21,562 nt of DNA, from NCBI GenBank assembly GCA_016291895.1, contig JAEEZO010000050.1, forward strand, positions 1 through 21,562. The letters run 5' to 3'. A model generated the notes under the pieces. It was not told where the DNA came from, did not search any database, and worked only from the letters and a program-made list of their open reading frames with translations. This document shows positions 13,561 to 21,562 of the stretch, in pieces. The DNA comes from Caryophanales bacterium (GTDB lineage: Bacteria; Bacillota_I; Bacilli_A; RF39; UBA660). Positions within the stretch are counted from its first letter, which is position 1; every line of letters begins with the position of its first letter. Position numbers and translations under genes: made by a program.

Positions 13561-14025
13561 ATGAATAAAGTATTTTTAATTGGTCGCTTAACAAGAGACC
13601 CAGAACTTAGATATACAAGTAGTAATTTAGCTAACATGCGTTGTTCACTAGCTGTTGATAGAACATATCAAAGAGAAGGTGAAGAACGTGGAACAGATTT
13701 TATTAATATTGTTGCTTTCGGTAATCGTGCAGAAACTATGAAAAAATATCTTACTAAAGGTAGTCAAATAGCTGTTGATGGTAGAATTCAAACAGGTAGT
13801 TATGACGGACAAGATGGTAAAAAAGTTTATACAACAGATGTAATTGTTGAGAATTTCCAATTCTTAGATAGCAAAGGAAGCCGTCAAGTAAGTGAAGATG
13901 GAGCTGATAATGTAACTCCATATGATTTTGCAGATTCTTCTAGTGACAATACAAGTGATAGTAGTGATCCATTTGCTGATTTCGGTGCTAAAATCGAAGT
14001 AAGCGATAATGAATTACCATTCTAA
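13561..14025 (+). CDS. ssb: Single-stranded DNA-binding protein
   Basis: Homotetrameric protein that coats single-stranded DNA in replication, repair and recombination. Of 154 aa, the OB fold covers 1-105 ([18 protein letters not shown], the aromatic and basic DNA-contacting positions, and [14 protein letters not shown]). A Ser/Asp-rich disordered linker leads to the acidic tip DNELPF, a variant of the DDDIPF/DDDLPF peptide that recruits partner proteins. A good ribosome binding site (AGGAG) is present, and the gene sits between rpsF and rpsR as usual. Confidence 0.97.
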   Translation: MNKVFLIGRLTRDPELRYTSSNLANMRCSLAVDRTYQREGEERGTDFINIVAFGNRAETMKKYLTKGSQIAVDGRIQTGSYDGQDGKKVYTTDVIVENFQFLDSKGSRQVSEDGADNVTPYDFADSSSDNTSDSSDPFADFGAKIEVSDNELPF

Positions 14026-14039
14026 AAAAGGAGGATATT

Positions 14040-14255
14040 ATGGCAGAATTTTATAGAAAGAAAAAGAAAGTATGCTATATGTGTACTGGAAAAGATATCG
14101 ATTATAAAGATATTGAAGTATTAAAAAAGTATATAAATGATAAAGGTAAGATTTTACCAAGAAGAGTTACAGGTGCTTGTGCAAAACATCAAAGACATAT
14201 TGCTGAAGAAGTTAAAAAGGCACGTGCAATTGCTTTATTACCTTATACAAAATAG
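14040..14255 (+). CDS. rpsR: 30S ribosomal protein S18
   Basis: Partner of S6 on the 30S platform. In the 71-aa product, the CYMCTGK segment (Cys12, Cys15) together with Cys47 in GACAKHQRH suggests a zinc-binding version. The core [25 protein letters not shown] and the helix [15 protein letters not shown] are diagnostic. A strong AAGGAGG is five bases from the start. A terminator follows immediately, ending the rpsF-ssb-rpsR operon. Confidence 0.97.
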   Translation: MAEFYRKKKKVCYMCTGKDIDYKDIEVLKKYINDKGKILPRRVTGACAKHQRHIAEEVKKARAIALLPYTK

Positions 14256-14282
14256 AGTGTTATTTAATAACACTTTTTTTTA
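14256..14282 (+). terminator. Terminator of the rpsF-ssb-rpsR operon
   Basis: AGTGTTATT / AATAACACT (9 complementary bases, effectively a 7-bp stem with a TTTAA loop) plus a nine-T run, starting directly after the rpsR stop. Confidence 0.82.
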
Positions 14283-14291
14283 ATATTTTTT

Positions 14292-14300
14292 TGTTATAAT
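14292..14300 (+). promoter_or_regulatory. Extended -10 promoter of the lipoprotein gene
   Basis: TGTTATAAT, a perfect TGn plus TATAAT, 30 bases before the ATG; no clear -35 because the upstream bases are the rpsR terminator T run. A TGGAGGTAAC ribosome binding site follows. Confidence 0.6.
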
Positions 14301-14330
14301 ATTAATAGTAAGATTGATAATGGAGGTAAC

Positions 14331-15839
14331 ATGAAGAGAAGTTTTAAATATATACTTATTATATTCTTATTAATATCAATAGTAGTTGGTTGTGGTAATT
14401 TTAATCATGAGGAAAATATAGAGAATGATAATCATGAAGAAATTATAGAGTATGATAATGTTAATAAATTAAAATTAGATAATTATAAATTTATGGAAGT
14501 AAAAGAGTCAAATGATAAAATAAAATATCGTATTCTTGTTATCGATATAGATCCTATTTTAACTGATGGAAATATTGAAGGTGTATCATGTAGAGGTAAA
14601 AAAGCAAGTGAATGTTTAAAACAGAATAAAACACAGGCTATTAATGAATTAGTTAAAGATTTAAATGATTCTTCACATAACTATTTAGATGTTGTTATTG
14701 AAAAAACGGAATATTTAAATGAATTTCCTAAATATAAAAATAAAGTAACACTAAAAAATGGAAGGCAAGATTATAAGTTTGATGAAGAAACATGGCTAGA
14801 TATTTTTAAAGATGGTTGGTATAAAGGTATCTATGATGAACGTGTTCAAGGTATCGGTAACTGGTTTGGAACATTTGATTACGATTATATTATAAAAAAA
14901 TTAAATTTAGTTGAACGAAAAAATAATAATGAATTTGATGAAGTATGGATTGTTAATATTGATCCATCACTAACATATGAGTCAATAATGGTTGGTAATA
15001 ATTCTTTTTGGATGAATGGTGAACCAATAGAAGCAAATTGTAAACCTTTTAAAATGATGAATGTTTCTATTTCACGACCTGATGCTAATTTTGAATGCTT
15101 TGGACATGCAACAGAGCAACTTTTAAATAATGTTTTTGCAAACTCTAATTATAAAGAATATAATGCTTTGAATTGGAATAGTGGAACAGTAACTATTGAT
15201 AAATCTAATTATAATAAGTTAAGTTTGTTTCAAAAATTTATGCTAACTGATTATCAAAATACTATAAATAATTCCGGTTATGCTGGAGTTGGCAATATGC
15301 ATTATTCACCAAATAGTACCAAAGATTATGAATGGAATAATAAAAATAATAAGGTTTTAAGTAAATATTCTGAATGGGAGAATTATCCAAATTTAAATGA
15401 TTCCGTTAGTACTAATATATTTACTCCTAGTGTTTATATGGAAAAAACATTAAATGGAACTAATAGTGATGCAAGGCTTCATCATCGTTGGTGGTTTGGA
15501 TTATTACCTCATCATACAGGATTAACAAGTGATGGTTATTCTAATAATTGGTGGGATTATTATAGAAAAAATACATATATTACAAATATTGTTTCTGATG
15601 AATATACACAAAACTTCAATGTCGGAGATAAAATAAGTATTAGCTTAATTTTAGAATATTCTGATGGTACAAAAGAAAATATAGAAGTGTCTTTATATGA
15701 TCAAAATATAGAGATAGATAATAAAGATTTATTTTATGTAGATAAAAAAGGTCAAATATATGCAAGAAAAAGTGGAAAAGCAAATTTTGTTTATTACCGT
15801 GATGGTGTTTATGGGGAAATAAATATTATAGTAAATTAG
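14331..15839 (+). CDS. Predicted lipoprotein with conserved His/Trp-rich domain and C-terminal Ig-like domain (502 aa)
   Basis: The N-terminus has a basic start (MKRSFKY), a hydrophobic core and lipobox VVGC with lipidation at Cys21, so it should be anchored on the outer face of the membrane. Residues about 22-60 are an acidic linker. The large middle domain (about 65-420) has blocks resembling a widespread uncharacterised extracellular family: FDEVWIVNIDP, a FECFGHATEQLL segment, GNMHYSPNSTKDYEW, and the HHRWWFGLLPHHTG to NNWWDYYR stretch. The many His, Asp and Trp residues suggest a metal or glycan-active site, but no catalytic function can be named. The last about 80 residues (FNVGDKISISL ... 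GKANFVYYRDG) resemble a bacterial Ig-like (Big_2) domain that often binds the wall or carbohydrate. It is transcribed alone, between rpsR and rplI. Confidence 0.75.
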   Translation: MKRSFKYILIIFLLISIVVGCGNFNHEENIENDNHEEIIEYDNVNKLKLDNYKFMEVKESNDKIKYRILVIDIDPILTDGNIEGVSCRGKKASECLKQNKTQAINELVKDLNDSSHNYLDVVIEKTEYLNEFPKYKNKVTLKNGRQDYKFDEETWLDIFKDGWYKGIYDERVQGIGNWFGTFDYDYIIKKLNLVERKNNNEFDEVWIVNIDPSLTYESIMVGNNSFWMNGEPIEANCKPFKMMNVSISRPDANFECFGHATEQLLNNVFANSNYKEYNALNWNSGTVTIDKSNYNKLSLFQKFMLTDYQNTINNSGYAGVGNMHYSPNSTKDYEWNNKNNKVLSKYSEWENYPNLNDSVSTNIFTPSVYMEKTLNGTNSDARLHHRWWFGLLPHHTGLTSDGYSNNWWDYYRKNTYITNIVSDEYTQNFNVGDKISISLILEYSDGTKENIEVSLYDQNIEIDNKDLFYVDKKGQIYARKSGKANFVYYRDGVYGEINIIVN

Positions 15840-15861
15840 AGTCATCGAGAGATGACTTTTT
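15840..15861 (+). terminator. Terminator of the lipoprotein gene
   Basis: A perfect 7-bp stem AGTCATC / GATGACT with a GAGA tetraloop and a short T run, one base after the stop codon. Confidence 0.8.
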
Positions 15862-15870
15862 ATTGATATG

Positions 15871-15879
15871 TGTTATAAT
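15871..15879 (+). promoter_or_regulatory. Extended -10 promoter of the rplI-dnaB unit
   Basis: TGTTATAAT, identical to the lipoprotein promoter element, 22 bases before the rplI start. No good -35. A GGGAGG ribosome binding site lies between. Confidence 0.6.
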
Positions 15880-15900
15880 AATTGTAATAAGGGAGGTTCT

Positions 15901-16341
15901 ATGCAAGTTATATTCTTAAAAGACCTAAGAGGTCAAGGAAAAAAAGGGGAAATTAAAGAAGTTAGTGATGGATATGCAATGAACTTTTTAATTAAAAAAG
16001 GTTATGCTATTAAGAAAACAGAGGGTAGTCTTCAAAAATTAAATATTCAAAAAGAAGAAGATAGATTACGTGATATTGAATTAACTAAAGAAGCAGAAAA
16101 GACTAAAAAAGAATTAGAGAAACTAACCTTAGTATTTACAGCAAAAGCTGGTAAAATGGATAAAATGTTTGGAAGTATTAGTTCTAAACAAATTAAAGAA
16201 GAATTAGAAAAGAAGAATTATCATTTCGATAAAAAACAAATTAAAACAGAGACCATTAATTCTTTTGGATTTCATAATGTTGAAATTGAATTATATAAAG
16301 ATGTAAAAGGAATAGTTAGAGTCGAAGTTAGAAAGGCATAA
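15901..16341 (+). CDS. rplI: 50S ribosomal protein L9
   Basis: Large-subunit protein at the base of the L1 stalk that helps keep the reading frame. The 146-aa product has the N-terminal domain [26 protein letters not shown] with the [10 protein letters not shown] signature, a long connecting helix (about 42-75, Lys/Glu-rich) and the C-terminal domain with [15 protein letters not shown]. The start follows GGGAGG by five bases; the frame is open 11 codons upstream but that overlaps the promoter. dnaB begins two bases after the stop. Confidence 0.97.
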   Translation: MQVIFLKDLRGQGKKGEIKEVSDGYAMNFLIKKGYAIKKTEGSLQKLNIQKEEDRLRDIELTKEAEKTKKELEKLTLVFTAKAGKMDKMFGSISSKQIKEELEKKNYHFDKKQIKTETINSFGFHNVEIELYKDVKGIVRVEVRKA

Positions 16342-16343
16342 TT

Positions 16344-17687
16344 ATGGCAAGAAGTATACCTAATAATCAAGAAGCTGAGCAAGCTTTATTATCTACAATG
16401 TTTTTATCTAAATATGCTCTTGATAAAGCTGTAGATACACTTCAAGAAGATGATTTTTATTATAATAATAATCGAATTATTTTTAATACTTTAGTTAACT
16501 TATCTAACAAGAATATTCCTATTGATATGACTTCTGTCGTAACAGAGATTAAGAATAATGATAAGTTAAATGAAGTTGGTGGTATTTCATATCTTACTGA
16601 AGTACTAAATAGTGAAGCGGTTGCTAGTAATGCTGAATATTATATAAAGAAAATTAATGATGCATCCCTACTTCGTAGATTAATAAAAGTATCTGAAGAG
16701 ATTCAGTCTTTAGGTTATGAAACTAATAGTGATGTTAATGAAGTTTTAGATGAAGCAGAAAAGAGAATATTAAACGTTGTTAAAAATAAACAAACGAGTG
16801 AATTTCGTAATTTTAATGATGTCTTAATGGAAGCTCAAAGAAATCTTGAAGAACTATCTCAATCTAAAGGGGAAGTTACAGGACTTCCATCTGGTTTTAC
16901 AGATTTAGATAGATTAACAGCTGGTTTTCATGAAAATCAATTAATTATAGTAGCTGCGCGTCCTGCGATGGGAAAAACTATTTTTGCTTTAAATGTTGCT
17001 GTTAATGCAGCTTTAGCAGGTAAAAGTGTTGCTGTATTTAACCTTGAAATGGATGCTACGCAACTTGCTAATCGTATGTTATCAAGTGTTGGTCAAATTG
17101 AAGGACGTAAGTTTATGTCTGGTAATTTTAATAATGATGACTGGACAAGACTTAATGAAGCAGTAAGTCAATTAGAAGGAGCTAAGATTTTTATTAATGA
17201 TACTCCAAGTGCAACCATTGGTGAAATAAGAAGTAAATGTCGAAGACTTGCAAGTAGTGATGATGGGCTTGATTTAGTTATTATTGACTACTTACAATTA
17301 ATTAGTACAGGTCGTAATTATGGATCTAATCGTCAACAAGAAGTATCAGATATTTCGCGTGCTTTAAAATTAATGGCACTAGAACTTCATGTTCCTGTAA
17401 TTGCTTTATCTCAATTATCTCGTTCTGTTGAACAAAGAGAAGATAAGCGACCATTAATGAGTGACTTACGTGAATCAGGATCTATTGAACAAGATGCCGA
17501 TATAGTATCTTTCTTATATCGTGATTCTTATTATCGAAATAAAAGTGAGAATAAAAAAGAATCAGAAGCTAGTGTTAGTGAATTAATAGTTGGGAAGCAT
17601 CGTAATGGACGTGTTGCAACTATTAAATTAGTATTTAAAGGAGACACTTGTTCGTTCTTAAATTATCAAGAAGAAGCGGGTGATTAA
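16344..17687 (+). CDS. dnaB: Replicative DNA helicase
   Basis: Hexameric 5'-3' helicase of the replisome (called DnaC in Bacillus). Of 447 aa, the N-terminal helical collar is at 1-105 (IPNNQEAEQALLSTMFL), then a linker helix, then the RecA-like ATPase from about 178: Walker A ARPAMGKT (205-212), the NLEMDATQLANRML motif, Walker B LVIIDYLQLI, the SQLSRSVEQREDKRPLMSDLRESGSIEQDAD block and the Arg finger region near VGKHRNGRVAT. It carries no intein, unlike many dnaB genes. The start is two bases after rplI with a weak AAAGG site, and the gene overlaps the next frame by 8 bases, so L9, helicase and peptidase are probably one operon. Confidence 0.97.
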   Translation: MARSIPNNQEAEQALLSTMFLSKYALDKAVDTLQEDDFYYNNNRIIFNTLVNLSNKNIPIDMTSVVTEIKNNDKLNEVGGISYLTEVLNSEAVASNAEYYIKKINDASLLRRLIKVSEEIQSLGYETNSDVNEVLDEAEKRILNVVKNKQTSEFRNFNDVLMEAQRNLEELSQSKGEVTGLPSGFTDLDRLTAGFHENQLIIVAARPAMGKTIFALNVAVNAALAGKSVAVFNLEMDATQLANRMLSSVGQIEGRKFMSGNFNNDDWTRLNEAVSQLEGAKIFINDTPSATIGEIRSKCRRLASSDDGLDLVIIDYLQLISTGRNYGSNRQQEVSDISRALKLMALELHVPVIALSQLSRSVEQREDKRPLMSDLRESGSIEQDADIVSFLYRDSYYRNKSENKKESEASVSELIVGKHRNGRVATIKLVFKGDTCSFLNYQEEAGD

Positions 17688-19179
17688 TTTGCGTATTAAA
17701 AATATTTTAATGATTTTTATCGCTTTAGTTTTAAGTTTTGCGGTAGTTCATTTTACTAATAGGGATTATACTATAAAAGAACCAATTCCTTGTTATCGTG
17801 TTTATTTGAAAGGAAAATCAATTGGTTTAATATCATCAAAAGAAGAACTTGATGATTATATTAATAAACAACAAGAAAACTTAAAAAAAGAATATAATGT
17901 TGATAAAGTTTATATTCCTAACGATATTGATGTTGTAAAAGATATAACATATGATGATAAGTTTTCTAATATTGAAGATATTTATGATAAGATCAATCAA
18001 ATATCTCCATTTACGATTAAAGGATATCGTGTTAAAGTCGAAAGAAAAAATAGTATATCGCATCATAGTGATGAGGCTGAAACCAAAGAACAAGCTGAAG
18101 TTATTTATATAAATATTATCGATAAAAATATCTTGGAATCAGCAATGAAGAAAGTTGTTTTATCATTTGTTACTGAGGAACAATATAATTCTTTTGTTGA
18201 AGGCAAGCAAATGCAAATTGAAACAACAGGAGAAGTAATCGAGGATATTTTCATTGATAATAATATAACGATTCAAGAACGAAATATTCCAACTAATGAA
18301 AAAATATATAAAACGGAAGATGAGTTAATAAAATATTTGATATTTGGTAATAATGAAAGTGATAGAACCTATGTTGTTAAAATAGGTGATACCGTTGCTG
18401 AAGTTGCTGAAAATAATCAGATGAGTGTTAACGAATTATTAATTGCTAATGACGATATTAAAACACCTACAACGCTTCTTTATGCAGGTCAAACTTTATC
18501 AATTGGTATTCTGGATCCCATATTCTCAACCGTTGTTGAAAAACACGTTGTAGCAGACCAAACCGTTAAATATAAAACAACATATAAATACGATAATACA
18601 ATGTATCAAGGACAAACAAAAGTGCTACAAGAAGGTCAAAATGGTATTAACCGTGTTACTGAAAAAATTAAAGTAGTTAATGGTGAAGTTAACCAAGCTT
18701 ATATTGTATCTAATGAAACAATTAAGCCTGTTGTAAATAAAATAATTGCTCGTGGTGGTAAACAAGCTCCACGTGGTGATGGTGAATGGAGTTGGCCAAC
18801 GAACTTCCCATGGCGTATATCTAGTGGTATTGGATGGCGTTGGGGAGCAATTCACCGTGGTATTGATATCATTGGTCCTGGAAAAGGATCACCTATCTAT
18901 GCAGCACGTAATGGTGAAGTTGTAGAAGCTAAATATGATGGCTCTCGTGGTAACCATATCATCATCAAACATGATAATGGATATTACTCACAATATATGC
19001 ATTTGCAAAGTTCTCCAACAAAATATGTTCATGTTGGTCAAAGAGTTTATTCACATCAAGTAATTGGTGAAATGGGATGTACTGGTAGTTGTACTGGTAC
19101 GCACTTACACTTTGAAATTTGGGATGGTAGACCATATGATTCAGGTTCTCGTTACTTTGATGCAAGGAGTTTCTATTAA
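17680..19179 (+). CDS. Membrane-anchored M23 (LytM-type) peptidase with LysM and G5 domains
   Basis: Cell-wall endopeptidase acting outside the membrane. From the GTG start (499 aa): TM anchor at 8-25; an uncharacterised region at 36-225 that starts with a segment about ligand position and ends in TGEVIEDIFIDNN; LysM at about 230-276 (TYVVKIGDTVAEVA ... LYAGQTLSIG) binding peptidoglycan; G5 at about 284-357; M23 catalytic domain at about 375-490. The zinc and catalytic residues HRGID (His392, Asp396), His441 and HLH (His475, His477) are all present, so it should be active. The start is uncertain: GTG 17680 overlaps the dnaB end, while TTG 17689 has GGGTG six bases upstream and removes three residues. 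The next gene overlaps its stop (TAATG). The gene is a possible FtsEX-activated hydrolase, by inference only. Confidence 0.92.
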   Translation: MINLRIKNILMIFIALVLSFAVVHFTNRDYTIKEPIPCYRVYLKGKSIGLISSKEELDDYINKQQENLKKEYNVDKVYIPNDIDVVKDITYDDKFSNIEDIYDKINQISPFTIKGYRVKVERKNSISHHSDEAETKEQAEVIYINIIDKNILESAMKKVVLSFVTEEQYNSFVEGKQMQIETTGEVIEDIFIDNNITIQERNIPTNEKIYKTEDELIKYLIFGNNESDRTYVVKIGDTVAEVAENNQMSVNELLIANDDIKTPTTLLYAGQTLSIGILDPIFSTVVEKHVVADQTVKYKTTYKYDNTMYQGQTKVLQEGQNGINRVTEKIKVVNGEVNQAYIVSNETIKPVVNKIIARGGKQAPRGDGEWSWPTNFPWRISSGIGWRWGAIHRGIDIIGPGKGSPIYAARNGEVVEAKYDGSRGNHIIIKHDNGYYSQYMHLQSSPTKYVHVGQRVYSHQVIGEMGCTGSCTGTHLHFEIWDGRPYDSGSRYFDARSFY

Positions 19180-19934
19180 TGAAAGTCTACGTCTTAGGAA
19201 GTGGATCTAAAGGTAATTCAACGTTGATTGTTGGTAATAATAAAAAAATCCTCATCGACGTTGGATTTTCTTATCCAAAAGAAAAAATGTTATTAGATAA
19301 TTTGGGGGTTAGTCCCAATGAAATAGATGCAATTTTAATAACCCATGATCATAGTGACCATATTGGTGGCTTAAGTCAGTTTATTAAAAAACATCATATT
19401 AAGGTTTATGCTAACGAAATCCTTGCTGGTCAATTAATTCGTGTTATTAATGAAAATGATATGATGATTGTTGATAATAAGTTCTCGATTGATGACTTTA
19501 ATATTGAAAGCTTTAAAACAAGCCATGATGCCATTGGTTCCGTTGGTTATATTGTGGAAGAGGATTTTAAAGAACTTGTTTATGTTACAGATACTGGTTA
19601 TATAAATAAAAGAAATTTAGCAAAACTTGTTAATAAAGAAGCATATATTTTTGAAAGTAACCATGATGTTAGAATGCTTATGAATGGACCATATCCTTAT
19701 ATATTAAAGCAAAGAGTATTAAGTGATAAAGGACACTTGTCTAATGAATTATCAGGTAATTATTTAAAAGAATTAATTGGTGATAGAACAAAAATAGTCG
19801 TTCTTGCTCACTTATCTGAAATCAATAATACACCAGAAGTTGCTTTAGATACTGTTAGCAAGATAATAAATAATAAAAAGATTAAATTAGTTAATGCTTT
19901 TCAAGATGAATCTATTGAAGTGGGTGAACTTTAA
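19179..19934 (+). CDS. yycJ: Metallo-beta-lactamase fold hydrolase, YycJ/WalJ family
   Basis: Cytoplasmic MBL-fold protein of 251 aa. In Bacillus the homologue lies beside the walRK wall-stress system; it is proposed to act on DNA as an exonuclease in mismatch repair, but its substrate is not settled. The metal motif THDHSDHIGGL (His56, Asp57, His58, Asp60, His61) is intact, and the later metal ligands fit SHDAIG, VTDTGYI and VLAHLSE. The N-terminus has VLGSGSKGNSTLI, typical of the family. The start overlaps the peptidase stop as TAATG and the end overlaps rlmH the same way, so translation is coupled. No walRK genes are present here, unlike in Bacillus. Confidence 0.9.
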   Translation: MKVYVLGSGSKGNSTLIVGNNKKILIDVGFSYPKEKMLLDNLGVSPNEIDAILITHDHSDHIGGLSQFIKKHHIKVYANEILAGQLIRVINENDMMIVDNKFSIDDFNIESFKTSHDAIGSVGYIVEEDFKELVYVTDTGYINKRNLAKLVNKEAYIFESNHDVRMLMNGPYPYILKQRVLSDKGHLSNELSGNYLKELIGDRTKIVVLAHLSEINNTPEVALDTVSKIINNKKIKLVNAFQDESIEVGEL

Positions 19935-20383
19935 TGATAAAAATAATATGTGTTGGTAAAATAAAAGAAAGTTTTTATCGTGAAGCTATTAATGAATATT
20001 TAAAAAGATTAAGTAAATATACTAAAATAGAGATTGTTGAATTAAATGATTTTAATTATGATAAAGAAAAAACTATTAAAGAAGAATCAAGATTAATTAT
20101 TAATAAACTAGATAATGGTTATAATATTTTATTAGATATTAATGGAGAATCTCTTGATAGTATATCTTTTTCTAGTAAATTAAATGATTTATTAATTGAT
20201 AACCATAATATTAACTTTATTATTGGTGGTTCATATGGTGTAAGTGATGAACTAAAAAATATGGTTAATTATCGATTATCATTTTCCAAGATGACTTTTC
20301 CTCATCAACTATTTAGGGTGGTTTTAATTGAACAAATATATCGTGCATTTAAGATAATAAATAATGAAGAATATCATAAGTAG
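19934..20383 (+). CDS. rlmH: 23S rRNA pseudouridine-1915 N3-methyltransferase
   Basis: SPOUT-class enzyme that methylates pseudouridine 1915 of 23S rRNA (helix 69) using SAM. At 149 aa it is slightly shorter than the usual 155-160. The N-terminal strand is MIKIICVGKIKE. The knotted SAM site is FIIGGSYGVSDEL (about 95-107), followed by SFSKMTFPHQLFRVVLIEQIYRAFKI and the C-terminal YHK that forms part of the active site. The gene commonly follows yycJ in Firmicutes, as here, with a TAATG overlap. The transporter gene starts six bases after its stop. Confidence 0.95.
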   Translation: MIKIICVGKIKESFYREAINEYLKRLSKYTKIEIVELNDFNYDKEKTIKEESRLIINKLDNGYNILLDINGESLDSISFSSKLNDLLIDNHNINFIIGGSYGVSDELKNMVNYRLSFSKMTFPHQLFRVVLIEQIYRAFKIINNEEYHK

Positions 20384-20389
20384 GTGTCT

Positions 20390-21562
20390 ATGGATAAAAT
20401 AAGTTACTATATTTGGATAATTGCTACATTTATGTTAATTAGTTGTGGAATATTTTACACAATAAAGTTGAAATTTCCTCAATTTAGATTTAGAAGAATG
20501 CTAAAAAGCATAAATGATAATGATCGTAATAAAAGTGGAATCAGTCCTTTTGAAAGCTTAACCTTAGCTTTAGCAAGCCGTGTAGGTGTTGGTAGTTTAT
20601 CAGGTATAGCTTTATCAATATATCGTGGTGGTATAGGAACTATATTCTGGATATGGGTATCTTGTTTATTAATTCTTCCCAATGCCTTTGTTGAAAGTAC
20701 TTTATCAGTTATTTTTCATAAAAAAAGAAATAATAAGTTTGAAGGAAATCCATCTTATTACATTAGTGAAGGGTTAAATAAGAAAAAACTAGCAATAGTA
20801 TATGCAAGTATTGTTGCTTTTTGCCAAATATTAGGTTTTACATCAATTCAATCTAATACAATGGCAACATCTCTTAATTATCACTTCAATATTCCATTAA
20901 TACTAAGTGGAGTTGTTCTTGCTGTTTTATCTTTTATGATAGTAATTGGTAATTTAAAAAGAATAACAGCCTTCTTATCAAAACAAGTATTAACTATGGG
21001 ATTTTTATATGTGTTAGTTTCAATTCTTATTATTGTTATAAATATTAAATCAGTACCAAGTGTTTTGGCAAATATAATTCACGAAGCTTTTAATTTTAAA
21101 GCTTTAGGATGGGGAGTCTTCGCTAGTTTAATAATTGGTGTTCAAAGAGGTATTTTCTCATCAGAATCAGGAACAGGTTCAGGTGCCATAGCTAGTGGAG
21201 CTTCTGACACAAAAACTCCTGTTAATCAAGGTTTTATCCAATCAATGGGAGTATATTTTACAGTATTTATAGTATGTACTTCAACAGCTTTAATTATCTT
21301 AACAAGTAATGTTAATATTTCATCATATCATAATCCTAATGGTATAGAGATTGTCCTATCTGCCCTTAATTATCATTTGGGTGATATTGGTAATATTTTC
21401 TTAATTATTTTGCTTGTTTCGTTTTCTTTTTCAACAATTCTTTCTGCATATGTATATGGTGAATCAGGATTTAAATATTTATTTCCTAAAATAACAGATA
21501 AAGGTATCATGTTTATTAAGGTAGCTTTATTCGGAATTATTATTGCATCTGCTGTAGTAAGT
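20390..21562 (+). CDS. Sodium/amino acid (alanine or glycine) symporter, AGCS family, 3' truncated
   Basis: The frame begins at ATG 20390, six bases after rlmH with a TAGGTG ribosome binding site that overlaps the rlmH stop, and stays open for 391 codons to the window edge. Multiple membrane spans are evident. The AGCS block SPFESLTLALASRVGVGSLSGIALSIYRGG and GTIFWIW matches the family signature (usually ...GTGNIAGVA...GGPGA.FW.W), with Ser and Leu changes in the substrate loop. FVESTLSVIFHKK and the SSESGTGSGAIASGASDTKTPVNQGFIQ segment are also diagnostic. The family imports Ala/Gly with sodium. The C-terminal spans are missing. The GNIAG loop being GSLSG may mean altered substrate preference. 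Confidence 0.9.
   Translation, partial: MDKISYYIWIIATFMLISCGIFYTIKLKFPQFRFRRMLKSINDNDRNKSGISPFESLTLALASRVGVGSLSGIALSIYRGGIGTIFWIWVSCLLILPNAFVESTLSVIFHKKRNNKFEGNPSYYISEGLNKKKLAIVYASIVAFCQILGFTSIQSNTMATSLNYHFNIPLILSGVVLAVLSFMIVIGNLKRITAFLSKQVLTMGFLYVLVSILIIVINIKSVPSVLANIIHEAFNFKALGWGVFASLIIGVQRGIFSSESGTGSGAIASGASDTKTPVNQGFIQSMGVYFTVFIVCTSTALIILTSNVNISSYHNPNGIEIVLSALNYHLGDIGNIFLIILLVSFSFSTILSAYVYGESGFKYLFPKITDKGIMFIKVALFGIIIASAVVS

Noticed and set aside
1..21562. TGA read as Trp
   Set aside because: All Trp codons seen are TGG and the frames are intact under the standard bacterial code; only the absence of TGA as stop is notable.

Overview
The window comes from an AT-rich, low-GC Gram-positive bacterium (Bacillota). 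The evidence is the gene order rpsF-ssb-rpsR ... rplI-dnaB ... yycJ-rlmH, a CIRCE heat-shock operator, strong AGGAGG ribosome binding sites and Gram-positive style promoters. FtsEX, an M23 peptidase and a lipoprotein imply a walled, single-membrane cell. Trp is TGG throughout, and all 24 visible stop codons are TAA or TAG. I infer a small-genome, possibly host-associated Bacilli or Clostridia lineage; the exact taxon cannot be read from this sequence.

Layout. (1) 1-3507: the 3' part of a uridine kinase-family gene, gap (glyceraldehyde-3-phosphate dehydrogenase), a 52-aa single-span membrane protein, then ftsE-ftsX, closed by a bidirectional terminator. (2) 3550-13094: an accessory block of about 9.5 kb. 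It holds two similar modules. Module A (3550-6175) has two genes on the minus strand (a C-terminally membrane-anchored repeat protein and a small helical protein with a beta-rich tail) diverging from a WXG100 protein and a WXG100-like partner. Module B (8426-12392) has the same four parts in one direction, with a much larger repeat protein (856 aa, nine extracytoplasmic repeat units of about 69 aa plus a cytoplasmic tail copy). Between them lies a CIRCE-controlled clpB encoding a form without the N-terminal domain. A minus-strand gene for a coiled-coil protein with two membrane segments closes the block. (3) 13173-21562: housekeeping genes. These are rpsF (with a probable S6:S18-binding leader), ssb and rpsR, a separately transcribed lipoprotein gene, then rplI-dnaB-M23 peptidase-yycJ-rlmH and the start of an AGCS-type sodium/amino acid symporter that runs off the end.

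How the parts may work together. The WXG100 pairs point to a type VII (ESX/Ess/Yuk-like) secretion system whose ATPase (EssC/EccC) is not in this window. The repeat proteins lack signal peptides, have one membrane span near the C-terminus followed by Lys residues, and carry a repeat-like acidic tail beyond it. They look like wall-spanning surface proteins or apparatus-associated stalks exported or assembled with the WXG pairs. The duplicated module of WXG100 protein, non-canonical partner, repeat stalk and beta-tail protein is the most interesting content here; its function is inferred, not shown.

Most plus-strand promoters, and one on the minus strand, share an extended -10 element of the form TGnTATAAT. 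All intergenic gaps are shorter than 200 bases and are described where they hold signals. I saw no tRNA, rRNA, CRISPR array or insertion sequence.
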